Counted from the first letter of the stretch, positions 7,810 to 18,355 are shown. The stretch is 59,929 nucleotides of DNA from Micrococcales bacterium (GCA_016212425.1 JACRGJ010000092.1:1-59929), one strand, 5' to 3'. Program-made: numbers and translations. Notes: generated by a model not told the origin, from the letters alone.

Positions 7810-10382
7810 GCCGCGCTCTCGTCCAGCTCGATGGCGAGGACGGCGACCTGGTCGGCGGTGCGGATCTCGAGCTCCCGGATGCGGCCCACCGCTCGGAGGT
7901 CGGCCGCCGCGTTCGCCAGCACCTCCGGACCCTCGAGCCTGGCCCGGAGCACGGGAGTCTTCTGCGACGCCTTCGCGTCGGTCTTCGCCCGGCGGATGCC
8001 GACGAGCGCGGCGCTCACGGCGGCGAGCAGCCCGGAGCGCTCGGAATCACCCGCCGGCTCGGGCCACGCCGCGGTGTGCACCGAGCCGTCGTGCGTCCAG
8101 GACCACACCTCCTCGGTGGCGAAGGCGAGCACAGGGGCCAGCAGCCGCAGCATCGCCTCGAGGGCGATGCGCAGCGCGGCGACCGCGCTCGCCTGCTGGT
8201 TCGGCGTGGCATCCGCCCCCCCGTAGGCGCGCTCCTTGACCAGTTCGAGGTAGTCGTCGCAGAAGGTCCAGAAGAACTGCTCGGTCACCTCCAGCGCGCG
8301 CGCGTGGTCGTACTCCTCGTAGGCCCGGGTGGCGATGCGGATGACCTCGTCGAGCTCGGCGAGCAGGTCGCGGTCGAGCGGCTCGGTGACCGGGGCGCCG
8401 GCGGTGTAGGGGAAGGCGTAGACGAATTTCGCCGCGTTGAGCACCTTGATCGCCAGCCGTCGCCCGACCTTCATCGCCTTGGGATTCTGCGGGTCGAAGG
8501 CCGCATCGGTGCCGAGCCGCGCGCTGGCCGCCCAGTAGCGCACCGCATCCGAGCCGTGCTCCTCGAGGATCGCCGCCGGCGTGACGACGTTCCCCTTCGA
8601 CTTGGACATCTTCTTGCGGTCCGGGTCGACGATGAAGCCGGAGATGCCCGCATCGCGCCACGGGATGCGCCCGTCCTCCAGTTCGGAGCGCAGCACCGTC
8701 GAGAACAGCCAGGTGCGGATGATGTCCTGGCCCTGGCCGCGCAGCGAGTAGGGCGCCACGAGCGACCACAGCTCCGGGTCGTCCTCCCACCCGCCGGCGA
8801 TCTGCGGGGTCATCGACGAGGTCGCCCAGGTGTCGAGGATATCGAGCTCGCCGACGAAGCCGTTCGGCGCGCCGCGCTGCGACTCGTCGTAGCCGGGTGC
8901 GGCATCCGAGGCGGGGTCCACGGGAAGATCTGCCTCGCCCGGAATGATGGGGTGCTCACGCTGCGGCTGACGGTCTGCGTCCAGTGGATACCACACCGGG
9001 ATCGGCACGCCGAAGAAGCGCTGCCGGGACACCAGCCAGTCGCCGGAGAGTCCGTTCACCCAGTTCTCGAACCGCACGCGCATGAACTCGGGATGGAAGC
9101 GGATCTGGCGCCCGTGAGCGAGCAGACGCGCCTTGAGGTCCGGATCGGATGCGCCGTTGCGGATGTACCACTGGCGGGTCGAGACGATCTCGAGCGGCCG
9201 GTCGCCCTTCTCGTAGAACTTCACCGGATGCTGGATGCGCTTCGGCTCGCCGATCAGCTCCCCCGACTCGGCGAGCAGCTCGACGATGCGGGTGCGGGCG
9301 CTGAAGACGGTCTTGCCGGCCAGCTCGGCGTAGGCGGCGCGACCGCCCTCGGTGAAGTGCTCGAGCGCTGTCGGCTCGGGGAGGAGGCGCCCGTCGACGC
9401 CGAGCGTGGATCGGGTCGGCAGGTCGAGATCGCGCCACCACGTGACGTCGGTGAGGTCGCCCCAGGTCGACACCATCGCGATGCCGGTGCCCTTGTCGGG
9501 CTGGGCGAGGTGGTGGGCGAGCACCGGGATCTCGGCGCCGAACAGCGGCGTCGTGACGGTCGTGCCGAACAGCGGCTGGTAGCGCGCGTCATCCGGATGC
9601 GCCACCAGAGCCACATCGGACGGGATCAGCTCGGGGCGGGTGGTGTCCACCTCGATCACCCCGCCGTCCGGGCGGTGGAACGTGATCCGGTGGTACGCGC
9701 CTGGCTGGTCGCGGTCCTCGAGCTCGGCCTGGGCCACGGCGGAGCGGAAGGTCACGTCCCAGAGCGTCGGCGCATCCGCCTGGTACGCCTGCCCGCGCCC
9801 GAGTTCGCGCAGGAACGCCCGCTGCGCGGCGCGCTGCGCCTCCCGGCCGATGGTCCGGTAGGTGAGCGACCAGTCGACGCTGAGCCCGAGCCGGCGCCCG
9901 CCCGCCTCGAACTGCGTCTCGTCCTCGATGGTGAGCGCCTCGCACAGCTCGATGAAGTTGCGCCGCGAGATCGGCAGCTGCTGCGCCGGATTGGCGGACC
10001 CGCCGCCCTCCGGCGCCGCGAAGCCGGGGTCGTAGGGCGGCGAGGGGTCGCAGCGGACTCCGTAGTGGTTCTGCACGCGGCGCTCGGTGGGCAGGCCGTT
10101 GTCGTCCCACCCCATCGGGTAGAAGAGGTGCTTGCCCCGCATCCGCTGGAAGCGCGCGGCGAGGTCCAGATGGGTGTAGCTGAAGACGTGGCCGATGTGC
10201 AGGCTGCCGGATGCGGTGGGTGGCGGAGTGTCGATGCTGAAGACGGCGTGCGACCCCGCGGCCAGGGCGGCGGGGCGATCGAAGCGGTAGGTGCCGTGCG
10301 AGGTCCACGCCGCGTCCCAGCGGTCTTCGAGTCCCTCGAGGGCGGGCCGGTCGGGGATACGGGAGGCGGACGGCTCGGTCAT
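7806..10382 (-). CDS. valS: Valine--tRNA ligase
   Basis: An 858-aa class I aminoacyl-tRNA synthetase that charges tRNA-Val. The HIGH motif is at residues 62-65, the KMSKS motif (KKMSKSKGN) near residue 590, and the CP1 editing domain lies between them. The core 'PMGWDDNGLPTERRVQN' fits ValS rather than IleS or LeuS. It is shorter than the usual bacterial ValS (about 880-950 aa) and the C-terminus lacks an obvious long coiled-coil arm, which resembles the archaeal-type form. It heads a leftward operon with the GNAT and a small protein. Identification is strong. Confidence 0.96.
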   Translation of the reverse strand: MTEPSASRIPDRPALEGLEDRWDAAWTSHGTYRFDRPAALAAGSHAVFSIDTPPPTASGSLHIGHVFSYTHLDLAARFQRMRGKHLFYPMGWDDNGLPTERRVQNHYGVRCDPSPPYDPGFAAPEGGGSANPAQQLPISRRNFIELCEALTIEDETQFEAGGRRLGLSVDWSLTYRTIGREAQRAAQRAFLRELGRGQAYQADAPTLWDVTFRSAVAQAELEDRDQPGAYHRITFHRPDGGVIEVDTTRPELIPSDVALVAHPDDARYQPLFGTTVTTPLFGAEIPVLAHHLAQPDKGTGIAMVSTWGDLTDVTWWRDLDLPTRSTLGVDGRLLPEPTALEHFTEGGRAAYAELAGKTVFSARTRIVELLAESGELIGEPKRIQHPVKFYEKGDRPLEIVSTRQWYIRNGASDPDLKARLLAHGRQIRFHPEFMRVRFENWVNGLSGDWLVSRQRFFGVPIPVWYPLDADRQPQREHPIIPGEADLPVDPASDAAPGYDESQRGAPNGFVGELDILDTWATSSMTPQIAGGWEDDPELWSLVAPYSLRGQGQDIIRTWLFSTVLRSELEDGRIPWRDAGISGFIVDPDRKKMSKSKGNVVTPAAILEEHGSDAVRYWAASARLGTDAAFDPQNPKAMKVGRRLAIKVLNAAKFVYAFPYTAGAPVTEPLDRDLLAELDEVIRIATRAYEEYDHARALEVTEQFFWTFCDDYLELVKERAYGGADATPNQQASAVAALRIALEAMLRLLAPVLAFATEEVWSWTHDGSVHTAAWPEPAGDSERSGLLAAVSAALVGIRRAKTDAKASQKTPVLRARLEGPEVLANAAADLRAVGRIRELEIRTADQVAVLAIELDESAA

Positions 10383-10500
10383 CGGCGGGTCTCCTGCGGG
10401 CGCGACGGCTCCGCGTTCCTGTGTACGGCACCGCGTGAGGGTGCCTGAGTGCAGACGTTCGCCCGCGATCCTACCGTCGCGCCGCTCGGCGGCTGCGGAC

Positions 10501-11559
10501 TCAGCCCTCGTCGAGCCCGTCGTCGGGCGCCGGGGTGGCGGGCGGCGTCGGCGCCTCGGTGGGGATCGTCGGCCGGGTCAGGGTGAGGCCCTTCTGCGTC
10601 TGGATGCCCTTCGCGTTGCTGGCCGTGAGGGTGTAGCCCACGCTGGGCTTGCTGCAGTCGTAGGGCACGTTCGAGAGGGTGCCGGAGGCGGAGAGCTGGT
10701 CGTTGACGACGGCCCCGCCGTCGATCGTGAGCGCGACCTTCGCGGCGTTCGAGGTCGACCAGGAGAAGCTCACGCTCGCCGTGCCCGAGGTCGTCGTGCA
10801 GGCCGGCGCCGCGGGGGTGGCCCCGAAGCTGCCGATCGTCGCGGCCGGCGTCGGCGCGGTCGGCGTCGGCGCCGGGGATGCGCTGGGCGTCTCCGACGGC
10901 GTGGACGACGGCGTCGGGCTGGTCGAGGGGGTGGAGGAGGTGCTGGGCCGTGCCGAGCGGCTCGGCGAGGGTCCACCCGATCCGCTCGTGAAGAGCACGA
11001 CGAGCGCGATCGCGATGCCGACCACGAGTAGCGCGCCGATGATCGCGAGGATGATGATGGTCCGCTTCGACCCTGGCGGCTCCTCGCCGCCCCGGCCGAC
11101 CGGATTCGGCCCCGCGGCGGAGTCCGACGACGCGCCGAGCGCGCTCGCGGCACCTGCCGCGCCGAGCGCGACCGTCGTGGCGGCCTGATCGGCTTGCGGG
11201 GCGCTCGATGCGTCGTCCAGCCACCCCAGGGGGTCGGAGCCGGGTTGCTGCGCACGGTAGACGGCGGTGGGCGCATCCGATTCGGGGGAGGCGGGGAGCC
11301 AGTCCGATTCTCCGGAGAAGTCCCGCTGCCGGCCGAACAGGTCGTCCAATCCGTCCTGGTCGAGCGCCTGCGTGGCATCGGGCTGCGGCGCGTCTGGCGC
11401 GTCCGGCGCGTCCGGCGCGTCCGGGGCGGGTGGCGCGGGGACATCGGCCGCCGGCAGGGCCTCGGTGGGGGCCGGCTCGGCCGCGTCCGGGCCGCCGGGC
11501 GTCTCGCCCTCCAGGCGGGCGGGCTTCGGCCGGAACCACTGGGTGGGGTCGTCGCTCAT
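10501..11559 (-). CDS. Membrane-anchored Pro/Ser/Thr-rich protein with extracytoplasmic beta domain
   Basis: A 352-aa protein of unknown function. Residues 1-165 are acidic, low-complexity and proline-rich. A single transmembrane segment (TIIILAIIGALLVVGIAIAL) follows near 168-190. A Ser/Pro/Thr-rich stalk runs to about residue 250, and a C-terminal domain with two cysteines and alternating polar/hydrophobic residues looks like an Ig-like or PKD-like beta sandwich. The topology implies a cytoplasmic N-terminus and an external C-terminus. A 9-bp DNA repeat encodes the DAP repeats in the N-terminal part. Its upstream neighbour on the same strand is the MFS transporter, 46 bp away. Confidence 0.7.
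   Translation of the reverse strand: MSDDPTQWFRPKPARLEGETPGGPDAAEPAPTEALPAADVPAPPAPDAPDAPDAPDAPQPDATQALDQDGLDDLFGRQRDFSGESDWLPASPESDAPTAVYRAQQPGSDPLGWLDDASSAPQADQAATTVALGAAGAASALGASSDSAAGPNPVGRGGEEPPGSKRTIIILAIIGALLVVGIAIALVVLFTSGSGGPSPSRSARPSTSSTPSTSPTPSSTPSETPSASPAPTPTAPTPAATIGSFGATPAAPACTTTSGTASVSFSWSTSNAAKVALTIDGGAVVNDQLSASGTLSNVPYDCSKPSVGYTLTASNAKGIQTQKGLTLTRPTIPTEAPTPPATPAPDDGLDEG
11390..11425 (-). repeat. 9-bp tandem repeat (4 units) coding for Asp-Ala-Pro
   Basis: Four 9-bp units of consensus GCGTCCGGC on the + strand, the first and last with one change, encode DAP repeats in the N-terminal region of the membrane-anchored protein. Because the unit is a multiple of three, length changes would keep the frame. 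Confidence 0.8.
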
Positions 11560-11605
11560 CGGGCCACAGCCTATGAGCCGGGCGGTCGGGTCCCGAGCAG
11601 GACGC

Positions 11606-12928
11606 TCAGACCGTCCTCAGCTCGTTATCCGTGCGTCGCCACTGCGCTGCCAGGATCGCGCACCCCAGGGTCAGCGCGGAGAGGGCGGCGAGCACGACGC
11701 CCGGGTGCCACCACGCCTGGCCCGTCGCCGTGCCGAGCAGCGCGGTGATCAGCGGGATGAATCCGGAGATCGTCGCGGCGATCGCGTAGGCGATCGCGAG
11801 GGCGCTGTAGCGGATCGGTCCGCTGAAGAGGTCGGCCATGAGACCGCCGAGGCCGGCCCAGGCGAGCGTCGGGAGCAGCCCGCCGATGATCATCGTCGCC
11901 ACGAGCACCGGGAAGGTGGCGAACTGCAGCAGGAAGTACATCGGGAAGGCGATGAGGAGCGTGCCCGCGGCGCCGATCGCGACGATGCGCGCCGAGCCGA
12001 TGCGGTCGGCCCAGAGCCCGAAGGTGGGAATCGAGACCAGTTGGACGAGGCTGCCGATCAGTGTCGCCGTGGCGAGCGCCTGCGGATCGAATCCGAGCTC
12101 GGTCTGGCCGTAGCTGAGCAGGTAGGTGTTCATCAGAGAGTAGGAGCCGATGCCGAGCAGCGCCGCGCCGAGGGCGACCAGGATCGCGACCGGATGTCGG
12201 GTCACCGCGGCGAGCACGGGGATCCGCGCCCGGCGGTTCTCGGTGACGAGCTCCCGGAACAGCGGCGTCTCGTCGATCCGCAACCGCATCCAGAGCGAGA
12301 CCAGTAGCAGGGGGAAGGCGAGGAGGAAGGGGATGCGCCAGCCCCACGCGGCCAGCGCATCCGCCGGCATGACCGCGGCGAGCAGCACGGTGAGGGCCGC
12401 GACGAGGATGGTGCCGACGGGCGAGCCCAGCTGCGGCAGGGCGGCGTACAGCCCGCGGCGGCGGGGGCTCGCGTGCTCGACCGCGAGCAGGATGCCGCCG
12501 GACCACTCGCCGCCGAGGGACAGGCCCTGCGCGAGTCGGAGCACGAGCAGCAGCAGCGGGGCGGCGATGCCGATCTGCCCGTAGCCCGGCAGCACTCCGA
12601 TGAGCCCGGTGGCGACGCCCATGATCGTGATGGTGAGCAGGAGGGTCTTCCGACGACCGAGACGATCCCCGATGTTCCCGAACAGGATCGCGCCGACCGG
12701 GCGGATGACGTAGGAGACCCCGATGAGGGCGAAGGAGGCGAGGATGCCGGCGGCCCGGTCCTGCGGCGGGAAGAACACCGCCGGGGCGAAGAGAGCGCTG
12801 AAATAGGCGAAGACGTAGAAGTCGAAGCTCTCGAGCGACCCGCCGACGAGCGCCGCCCAGACCGCCCGCCGCGCCTGCCGCGGGTTCGAGGTGGAGGCGG
12901 GCGCGGGAGCGTCGGAGAGCACGGTCAC
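11606..12928 (-). CDS. MFS transporter, metabolite:H+ symporter (MHS) family
   Basis: A 440-aa transporter with about 12 membrane segments. The N-terminal '[17 protein letters not shown]' and the loop 2-3 signature '[16 protein letters not shown]' are typical of the MHS subgroup (shikimate, alpha-ketoglutarate, proline/betaine symporters), as is '[12 protein letters not shown]'. Substrate cannot be assigned. The start is GTG. It is divergent from the ileS leader, and two AACAGCTGTTG-type palindromes lie between the two transcription units. It may share a message with the anchored protein downstream. Confidence 0.88.
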   Translation of the reverse strand: MTVLSDAPAPASTSNPRQARRAVWAALVGGSLESFDFYVFAYFSALFAPAVFFPPQDRAAGILASFALIGVSYVIRPVGAILFGNIGDRLGRRKTLLLTITIMGVATGLIGVLPGYGQIGIAAPLLLLVLRLAQGLSLGGEWSGGILLAVEHASPRRRGLYAALPQLGSPVGTILVAALTVLLAAVMPADALAAWGWRIPFLLAFPLLLVSLWMRLRIDETPLFRELVTENRRARIPVLAAVTRHPVAILVALGAALLGIGSYSLMNTYLLSYGQTELGFDPQALATATLIGSLVQLVSIPTFGLWADRIGSARIVAIGAAGTLLIAFPMYFLLQFATFPVLVATMIIGGLLPTLAWAGLGGLMADLFSGPIRYSALAIAYAIAATISGFIPLITALLGTATGQAWWHPGVVLAALSALTLGCAILAAQWRRTDNELRTV

Positions 12929-12993
12929 GCGTCGGTCAACCTCTCGCCCCCGGTGGGCATTCCCGGTCCGGCAGCCGCCGTGGGTCTGGTGTC

Positions 12994-13059
12994 GACAACA
13001 GCTGTTGTCGCCGGCGACGCGGGGGATCTCCGCCGTCCCGAGCGAGGACAGCTGTTGTC
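12994..13059. repeat. Paired AACAGCTGTT palindromes in the MFS-ileS intergenic region
   Basis: A perfect 16-bp palindrome, GACAACAGCTGTTGTC, lies at 12994-13009. A near-copy (GGACAGCTGTTGTC) is at 13046-13059, separated by a GC-rich spacer containing 'GGGGATCTCCGC'. A third related copy with similar flanks occurs inside the DUF4233 gene at 17,941-17,979. The arrangement suggests either a small dispersed extragenic element or operator sites for one regulator. Confidence 0.6.
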
Positions 13060-13109
13060 GGAGAGAGAGACGGCACGCTCTCCCGCGGCGAGGTCCGCTC
13101 GAGCGTAGG

Positions 13110-13308
13110 ATGGCGCCACAGGCGTCGATCCGGACATCACCGGGGAGTCCTCGGAAGAACGTCCCGCGCAGGCGGGGCCAGTAGAACCGAGCGGGTCAGC
13201 CCGTCACAGCGCCGAACGAGAGGCCGCCCCGTAGCCATCCGCGGGCGGCAAGCGAGGTGGTACCGCGGCATCCGTCGTCCTCGTGCGAACGAGCACGAGA
13301 GGACGAGC
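13110..13308 (+). promoter_or_regulatory. T-box riboswitch (translational type) controlling ileS
   Basis: The conserved T-box sequence AGGTGGTACCGCGG is at 13255-13268. Upstream, a short stem I loop 'CGGACATCACCGG' presents the isoleucine specifier ATC at 13136-13138, followed by the stem II/III-like 'AGTAGAACCGAGCGGG'. Downstream, 'CGTCCTCGTGC' pairs with 'GCACGAGAGGACG' to form a hairpin that buries the ribosome-binding site (GAGAGGA) just before the ileS ATG. Uncharged tRNA-Ile would favour the anti-sequestrator and allow translation. Known actinobacterial ileS T-boxes work this way. Exact 5' boundary is approximate. Confidence 0.93.
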
Positions 13309-16300
13309 ATGACCTACCCCCGCCCGAGCCGGAGCGGCGACGACCCGGGTCCCGTGGTGCCGAGCCCCCGCTTCCCCGCGATCGAGGAGGGCGTGCTCGC
13401 GTTCTGGGAGCGCGACGGCACCTTCCGCGCGTCGATCCAGCAGCGCGAGGGATGCCCGGAGTGGGTGTTCTACGACGGGCCGCCCTTCGCCAACGGGCTC
13501 CCGCACTACGGGCACCTGCTCACCGGCTACGCGAAGGACGTGTTCCCGCGCTTCCAGACCATGCGCGGCAAGCAGGTGCATCGCCGGTTCGGGTGGGACA
13601 CCCACGGCCTGCCCGCCGAGCTCGAGGCGATGAAGCAGCTCGGGCTGACCACGAAGGACGACATCGAGCGGATGGGCATCGGCGCCTTCAACGCGGCCGC
13701 GCGGGCATCCGTGCTCCGCTACACGCAGGAGTGGCGCGACTACGTGACCCGGCAGGCGCGCTGGGTCGACTTCGACGACGACTACAAGACCCTCGACCCG
13801 ACCTTCATGGAGAGCGTGCTGTGGGCCTTCGCGACCCTGCACGGGAAGGGCCTCGCCTACGAGGGGTTCCGGGTGCTGCCGTACTGCTGGAACGACGAGA
13901 CGCCGCTGTCGAACCACGAACTGCGGATGGATGAGGACGTCTACCGCTCCCGGCAGGACCAGTCCGTCACGGTGACCTTCCCGCTCGTGGGGGAGCGGGC
14001 CGAGGTGCTGGGGCTCACCGGGGTGCTGGCGCTCGCCTGGACCACCACCCCCTGGACCCTCCCGACCAACGCGGCGCTCGCCGTGGGGCCGGCGGTGGAG
14101 TACGCGGTGGTGCCGGCGTTCGACAACTCGGCGGAGTACCTGCTCGCCCTCGACACCGTGAGCGCCTACGCGAAGGAGCTCGGCTACCCCTCGGCAGAAG
14201 AGGCGCGCGCCGCCGTCTCGCGGACCCTTCTCGGAGCCGAGCTGGGCGGAGTGCACTACGACCGGCTCTGGGACTGGTACTCCGAGGCGTACGGCGAGAA
14301 CGCCTACCGCGTGCTGGTCGCCGACTACGTCGCCACCGGCGAGGGCACCGGCATCGTGCATCAGGCCCCCGCCTACGGCGAGGACGACCAGCAGGTCTGC
14401 GCCGCCGCGGGAATCCCCGTCGTGCTCTCGCTCGACGACGGCGGGCGCTTCCTCTCGAGTGTGCCGCCGGTGGCGGGACAGCGCTGGTTCGACGCGAACC
14501 CGGTGCTCGTGCGCCTGCTGCGCGAGCACGGGCGCCTGTTCCGGGTGCAGAGCTACGAGCATCCGTATCCGCACTGCTGGCGGTGCCGCAATCCGCTCAT
14601 CTACAAGGCGGTGTCGAGCTGGTTCGTGCGGGTCACGGAGTTCCGCGATCGGATGCTCGAGCTGAATCAGCGGATCGACTGGGTTCCGGCGAACGTCAAG
14701 GACGGCCAGTTCGGCACCTGGCTCTCGAACGCGCGCGACTGGTCGATCAGCCGCAACCGGTTCTGGGGCACCCCGATCCCGGTGTGGACCTCGGATGACC
14801 CGGAGCATCCGCGGATCGACGTGTACGGGTCGCTGGCCGAGCTCGAGCGCGACTTCGGCCGCCTGCCGCGCAACGAGTCGGGCGAGGTGGACCTGCACCG
14901 CCCCTACGTCGACGAGTTGATAAGACCGAACCCCGACGACCCCACCGGCGCCTCGACGATGCGCCGCATCGAGGACGTCTTCGACGTCTGGTTCGACTCC
15001 GGGTCGATGCCCTACGCCCAGGTGCACTACCCGTTCGAGAACCAGGACTGGTTCGAGGGCCACAGCCCCGCCGACTTCATCGTCGAGTACATCGGGCAGA
15101 CCCGCGGCTGGTTCTACCTCATGCACGTGCTCTCCACGGCGCTGTTCGACCGCCCCGCCTTCCGCAGCGCGCTCAGCCACGGCATCGTGCTCGGCAACGA
15201 CGGCTACAAGATGTCGAAGAGCCTGCGCAACTACCCCGGCGTGAGCGAGGTCTTCGACCGCGACGGCTCGGATGCCATGCGCTGGTTCCTCATGTCCAGC
15301 TCGGTCATCCGCGGCGGCAATCTCGTGGTCACGGAGGAGGGCATCCGGCAGGGCGTGCGCGAGTTCCTGCTGCCGCTGTGGTCGACGTACTACTTCTTCA
15401 CCCTTTACGCGAACAGCGCACGACCGGAAGGGTACGAGGCGCGGCGGCGGACGGATTCGCCGCACCAGCTGGACCGGTACCTGCTCGCGCGCACCCGGCG
15501 GCTGATCGAGGAGGTCACCGCCGATCTGGAGGCCCTGGACTCGCCGCTGGCCGCGGCGAAGCTGCGCGACTTCGGCGACGTGCTCACGAACTGGTATGTG
15601 CGCCGCAGCCGCGACCGATTCTGGGCAGGCTCGGACGCCGACTCGTTCGACACGCTCTACACGGTGCTCGAGACGGTGTCGCGGGTGGCCGCTCCTCTGC
15701 TGCCGCTGACGACCGAGGAGATCTGGAAGGGGCTCACCGGCGGACGCAGCGTGCACCTGACCGACTGGCCCGAACCCTCCGAGTTCCCCCTCGACGACGA
15801 CCTCATCGCCGCGATGGACGCGGTGCGGGACATCGCGTCGGCGGGTCTCGCCGTCCGGAAGGCGCACGGACTGCGGGTGCGCCTTCCGCTCGCGCGAGCC
15901 ACGGCCGTGACCCCCGACGCCGACCGGCTGCGCGGCTTCGCGCCGCTGCTGGAGGACGAGCTCAATCTGAAGGCGGTCGCGTTCGAGGTGCTCACCCCGG
16001 CCAGTCTGAGTACCCACGGCATCTCGCAGCGGCTCGCCGTCAACGCGCGCGCGCTCGGCCCGCGGCTGGGGAGAAAGGTGCAGGACGTCATCCGCGCGGC
16101 GAAGTCCGGCGACTGGAGCAGCGACCCCGAGGTCCGCGTCGGCGACGAGGTGCTCCGCGAGGGCGAGTACGAGCTCGTGCTGGAGACGACGGCGGATGCG
16201 GCGGTGCAGTTCCTGCGCGGCGGCGGGTTCCTGACGCTGGACACGACCCGGACGCCGGAGCTGGAGCGGGAGGGTGTCGCGCGGGACACCATCCGGCAGA

Positions 16301-16500
16301 TCCAGGAGGCGCGGCGCGAGGCGGGGCTGGACGTGAGCGATCGCATCCGCCTCTCCGCGTGGCTGCCCGCCGACGCCGCGGATGCGGTGGACGCCTTCCG
16401 CGCGCTCGTGGAAGCGGAGACACTGTCGGAGGTGGTGCAGGTGAGCGTGATCGAGGGTGCGCCTCGGTTCGCGCTCGAGCGACGGGAGGTGCCGGCGTGA
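13309..16500 (+). CDS. ileS: Isoleucine--tRNA ligase
   Basis: A 1063-aa class I synthetase that charges tRNA-Ile. The HIGH-type motif is HYGH at residues 66-69 within '[17 protein letters not shown]', the '[11 protein letters not shown]' editing-domain motif lies near residue 245, and YKMSKSLRN is near residue 634. The long C-terminal half and motif details fit the eukaryote/archaeal-like IleS2 class found in actinobacteria. It is the first gene of an operon: its stop overlaps the folC GTG by 4 bases. It is controlled by the T-box directly upstream. Confidence 0.97.
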   Translation: MTYPRPSRSGDDPGPVVPSPRFPAIEEGVLAFWERDGTFRASIQQREGCPEWVFYDGPPFANGLPHYGHLLTGYAKDVFPRFQTMRGKQVHRRFGWDTHGLPAELEAMKQLGLTTKDDIERMGIGAFNAAARASVLRYTQEWRDYVTRQARWVDFDDDYKTLDPTFMESVLWAFATLHGKGLAYEGFRVLPYCWNDETPLSNHELRMDEDVYRSRQDQSVTVTFPLVGERAEVLGLTGVLALAWTTTPWTLPTNAALAVGPAVEYAVVPAFDNSAEYLLALDTVSAYAKELGYPSAEEARAAVSRTLLGAELGGVHYDRLWDWYSEAYGENAYRVLVADYVATGEGTGIVHQAPAYGEDDQQVCAAAGIPVVLSLDDGGRFLSSVPPVAGQRWFDANPVLVRLLREHGRLFRVQSYEHPYPHCWRCRNPLIYKAVSSWFVRVTEFRDRMLELNQRIDWVPANVKDGQFGTWLSNARDWSISRNRFWGTPIPVWTSDDPEHPRIDVYGSLAELERDFGRLPRNESGEVDLHRPYVDELIRPNPDDPTGASTMRRIEDVFDVWFDSGSMPYAQVHYPFENQDWFEGHSPADFIVEYIGQTRGWFYLMHVLSTALFDRPAFRSALSHGIVLGNDGYKMSKSLRNYPGVSEVFDRDGSDAMRWFLMSSSVIRGGNLVVTEEGIRQGVREFLLPLWSTYYFFTLYANSARPEGYEARRRTDSPHQLDRYLLARTRRLIEEVTADLEALDSPLAAAKLRDFGDVLTNWYVRRSRDRFWAGSDADSFDTLYTVLETVSRVAAPLLPLTTEEIWKGLTGGRSVHLTDWPEPSEFPLDDDLIAAMDAVRDIASAGLAVRKAHGLRVRLPLARATAVTPDADRLRGFAPLLEDELNLKAVAFEVLTPASLSTHGISQRLAVNARALGPRLGRKVQDVIRAAKSGDWSSDPEVRVGDEVLREGEYELVLETTADAAVQFLRGGGFLTLDTTRTPELEREGVARDTIRQIQEARREAGLDVSDRIRLSAWLPADAADAVDAFRALVEAETLSEVVQVSVIEGAPRFALERREVPA

Positions 16501-17867
16501 GCGACGCGAGGGAGAACCGCGCCGAGCGGGACTGGCGTGGCGACGCCGACGGCATCTACGAGGAGCTGCTGCAGCGCCTCGCCGAGAACCAGCCGCAGCC
16601 GCGCCTGGACGCCACCCGGCGCGCGGTGGAGCTGCTGGGTGATCCGCACTCCGCCGCGCCGGTCGTGCAGGTCACCGGCACCAACGGCAAGACCTCCACG
16701 AGCCGGATGATCGAGTCGCTGCTGCGCGCCACGGGCCTGCGCACCGGCCTGCTCACCAGTCCGCACCTGCAGCGGGTGACGGAGCGCATCATGATCGACG
16801 GGGAGCCGATCGACGACGAGGCATTCGTGCGCAACGCCGAGGACATCCGCCCCTACCTGCTCATGACCGACGCCGAGCTCGTCGCGAACGACCAGCCGCC
16901 GCTGAGCTTCTTCGAGGCGCTCACCGTGCTGGCCTTCGCGTGCTTCGCCGATGCGCCCGTCGACGTGGCCGTGCTCGAGGTGGGCATGGGCGGCGAATGG
17001 GATGCCACGAACGTCGCCGACGCGCAGGTCGCCGTCTTCACTCCCATCGACCTCGACCACACCGCGCGGCTGGGTCGCACCGTGGAGGAGATCGCGCGCA
17101 CGAAATCCGGGATCATCAAGCCGGCCGCGTCGGTCGTGACGGCGATCCAGCGGATCGAGGCCCTCGACGAGCTGCGCGCCGCGGCGGCGCAGAACGAGGC
17201 GCCGGTGGCGATCGAGCGGCAGGACTTCGCGCTCGAGTCGACGACGGTGGCGGTCGGCGGGCAGCTGCTCGAGATCCGCGGCCGCGCGGGACGGCACTAC
17301 CGCGAGGTGTTCCTGCCGCTCTACGGCGACCACCAGGCGCAGAACGCGGCGGTGGCCGTCGCGGCGGTGGAGACGTTCCTCGGCGGCGGCAGCCGACCGC
17401 TGGATCCGGCGATCGTCGTCGACGGGCTCGGCGCCGTCACCTCGCCCGGGCGGCTGCAGCTGATCGGCGTCGAGCCGACGGTGCTGGTGGATGCCGCGCA
17501 CAATCCGCACGGCGCCCGCGCCCTCGCCGCCGCCCTGCAGGAGTACTTCGACTTCGACGAGCTGGTGCTGGTCATCGGCATCCTGCACGACAAGGACGCC
17601 CGGGGAATCGTGCGGGAGCTCGCGCCCGCCGCGGCGCGCTTCCACGTCACCGCGTCCACCTCGGACCGGGCCATCCCGGCCGCGGAGCTGGACGCGATCG
17701 TGGCCGGGGAGACCGTGGAGCATGCGGTCTTCGACGCGGAGACCGAGGCGCTGGATGCCGCGCGTGCCTGGGCGGCGCAGTCTCCGCGCCGAGCGGTGGT
17801 CGTGACCGGGTCGATCACGCTCGTGGCCGACGCGATGCGCCTCGCGCAATCCGAGGGCTGGAAGTGA
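16497..17867 (+). CDS. folC: Bifunctional folylpolyglutamate synthase / dihydrofolate synthase
   Basis: A 456-aa Mur-ligase-family enzyme that adds glutamate to dihydropteroate and tetrahydrofolates in the cytoplasm. Visible are the P-loop '[13 protein letters not shown]' near residue 60, the Mur-ligase '[13 protein letters not shown]' segment, '[10 protein letters not shown]', and '[13 protein letters not shown]' in the C-terminal domain. The GTG start overlaps the ileS stop, and its stop overlaps the DUF4233 GTG, so translation is coupled through the operon. Confidence 0.96.
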   Translation: MSDARENRAERDWRGDADGIYEELLQRLAENQPQPRLDATRRAVELLGDPHSAAPVVQVTGTNGKTSTSRMIESLLRATGLRTGLLTSPHLQRVTERIMIDGEPIDDEAFVRNAEDIRPYLLMTDAELVANDQPPLSFFEALTVLAFACFADAPVDVAVLEVGMGGEWDATNVADAQVAVFTPIDLDHTARLGRTVEEIARTKSGIIKPAASVVTAIQRIEALDELRAAAAQNEAPVAIERQDFALESTTVAVGGQLLEIRGRAGRHYREVFLPLYGDHQAQNAAVAVAAVETFLGGGSRPLDPAIVVDGLGAVTSPGRLQLIGVEPTVLVDAAHNPHGARALAAALQEYFDFDELVLVIGILHDKDARGIVRELAPAAARFHVTASTSDRAIPAAELDAIVAGETVEHAVFDAETEALDAARAWAAQSPRRAVVVTGSITLVADAMRLAQSEGWK

Positions 17868-18355
17868 GCGAGCCCGAACCCCCGCGCGGCAAGCCCCGGG
17901 GGTTCCCGCCCGACCCGACAGCCGGAATCTCCCCGAACGCAGGAGATCCCCGCGGTACCGACCGAGAACAGCTGTTGTCCCGGAAAGGGAGGCGCTCGCG
18001 GCGCCAGCGGAGCGCCTCCGAATCGCTGCTCGCCGTCGCTCTGGGGCTGGAGGCGGCGGTGATGTTCTTCGTCGCGCTCACGGTGTTCGGCCTCCGCGCC
18101 CTGCCGGCGCCGGTCGCGCTCGGCGGGGGAGCCGCCGCGATCCTTGTGCTCGTCCTCGCCACCGGGCTGGTGCGCTGGCCCGCCGGGGTGTGGCTGGGCT
18201 GGGCGCTGCAGGTCGCGCTCGTGGCGACCGGGCTCATCCTCCCGGTCATGTGGGGCATCGGCGCCCTCTTCGCCGGAATCTGGATCTACTGCTTCGTCAC
18301 CGGCCGCCGGCTCGACCGGAACTCGGCCACCGCCCCCACGGAAGGAACCCCATGA
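17864..18355 (+). CDS. DUF4233 family membrane protein
   Basis: A 163-aa protein with a polar N-terminal region (about 55 residues) and four predicted membrane segments in the last 110. The DUF4233 family is found in actinobacteria between folC and ndk, as here; function unknown. The GTG start overlaps the folC stop (GTGA), and its stop overlaps the ndk ATG. A copy of the AACAGCTGTT repeat is embedded in the N-terminal coding part (about residues 26-39), which suggests this part of the protein is dispensable or arose by insertion. Confidence 0.85.
   Translation: MSEPEPPRGKPRGFPPDPTAGISPNAGDPRGTDREQLLSRKGRRSRRQRSASESLLAVALGLEAAVMFFVALTVFGLRALPAPVALGGGAAAILVLVLATGLVRWPAGVWLGWALQVALVATGLILPVMWGIGALFAGIWIYCFVTGRRLDRNSATAPTEGTP
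17941..17979. repeat. Third copy of the AACAGCTGTT palindromic repeat, inside a coding region
   Basis: 'GGAGATCCCCGC' followed by a short spacer and 'GAGAACAGCTGTTGTC' (ending at 17979) matches the layout at 13,021-13,059, where 'GGGGATCTCCGC' is followed by 'GAGGACAGCTGTTGTC' with equal spacing. The similarity over about 40 bp exceeds the palindrome itself, which points to a dispersed element rather than a chance match. Confidence 0.55.

Noticed and set aside
10383-10500. T-box or other leader before valS
   Set aside because: The 118-base region upstream of valS lacks the TGGTACCGCGG core and any specifier-type stem.
13204-16017. 937-codon minus-strand open frame opposite ileS
   Set aside because: Low-complexity Arg/Gly/Val/Glu sequence with no motifs; a frame shadow of ileS.
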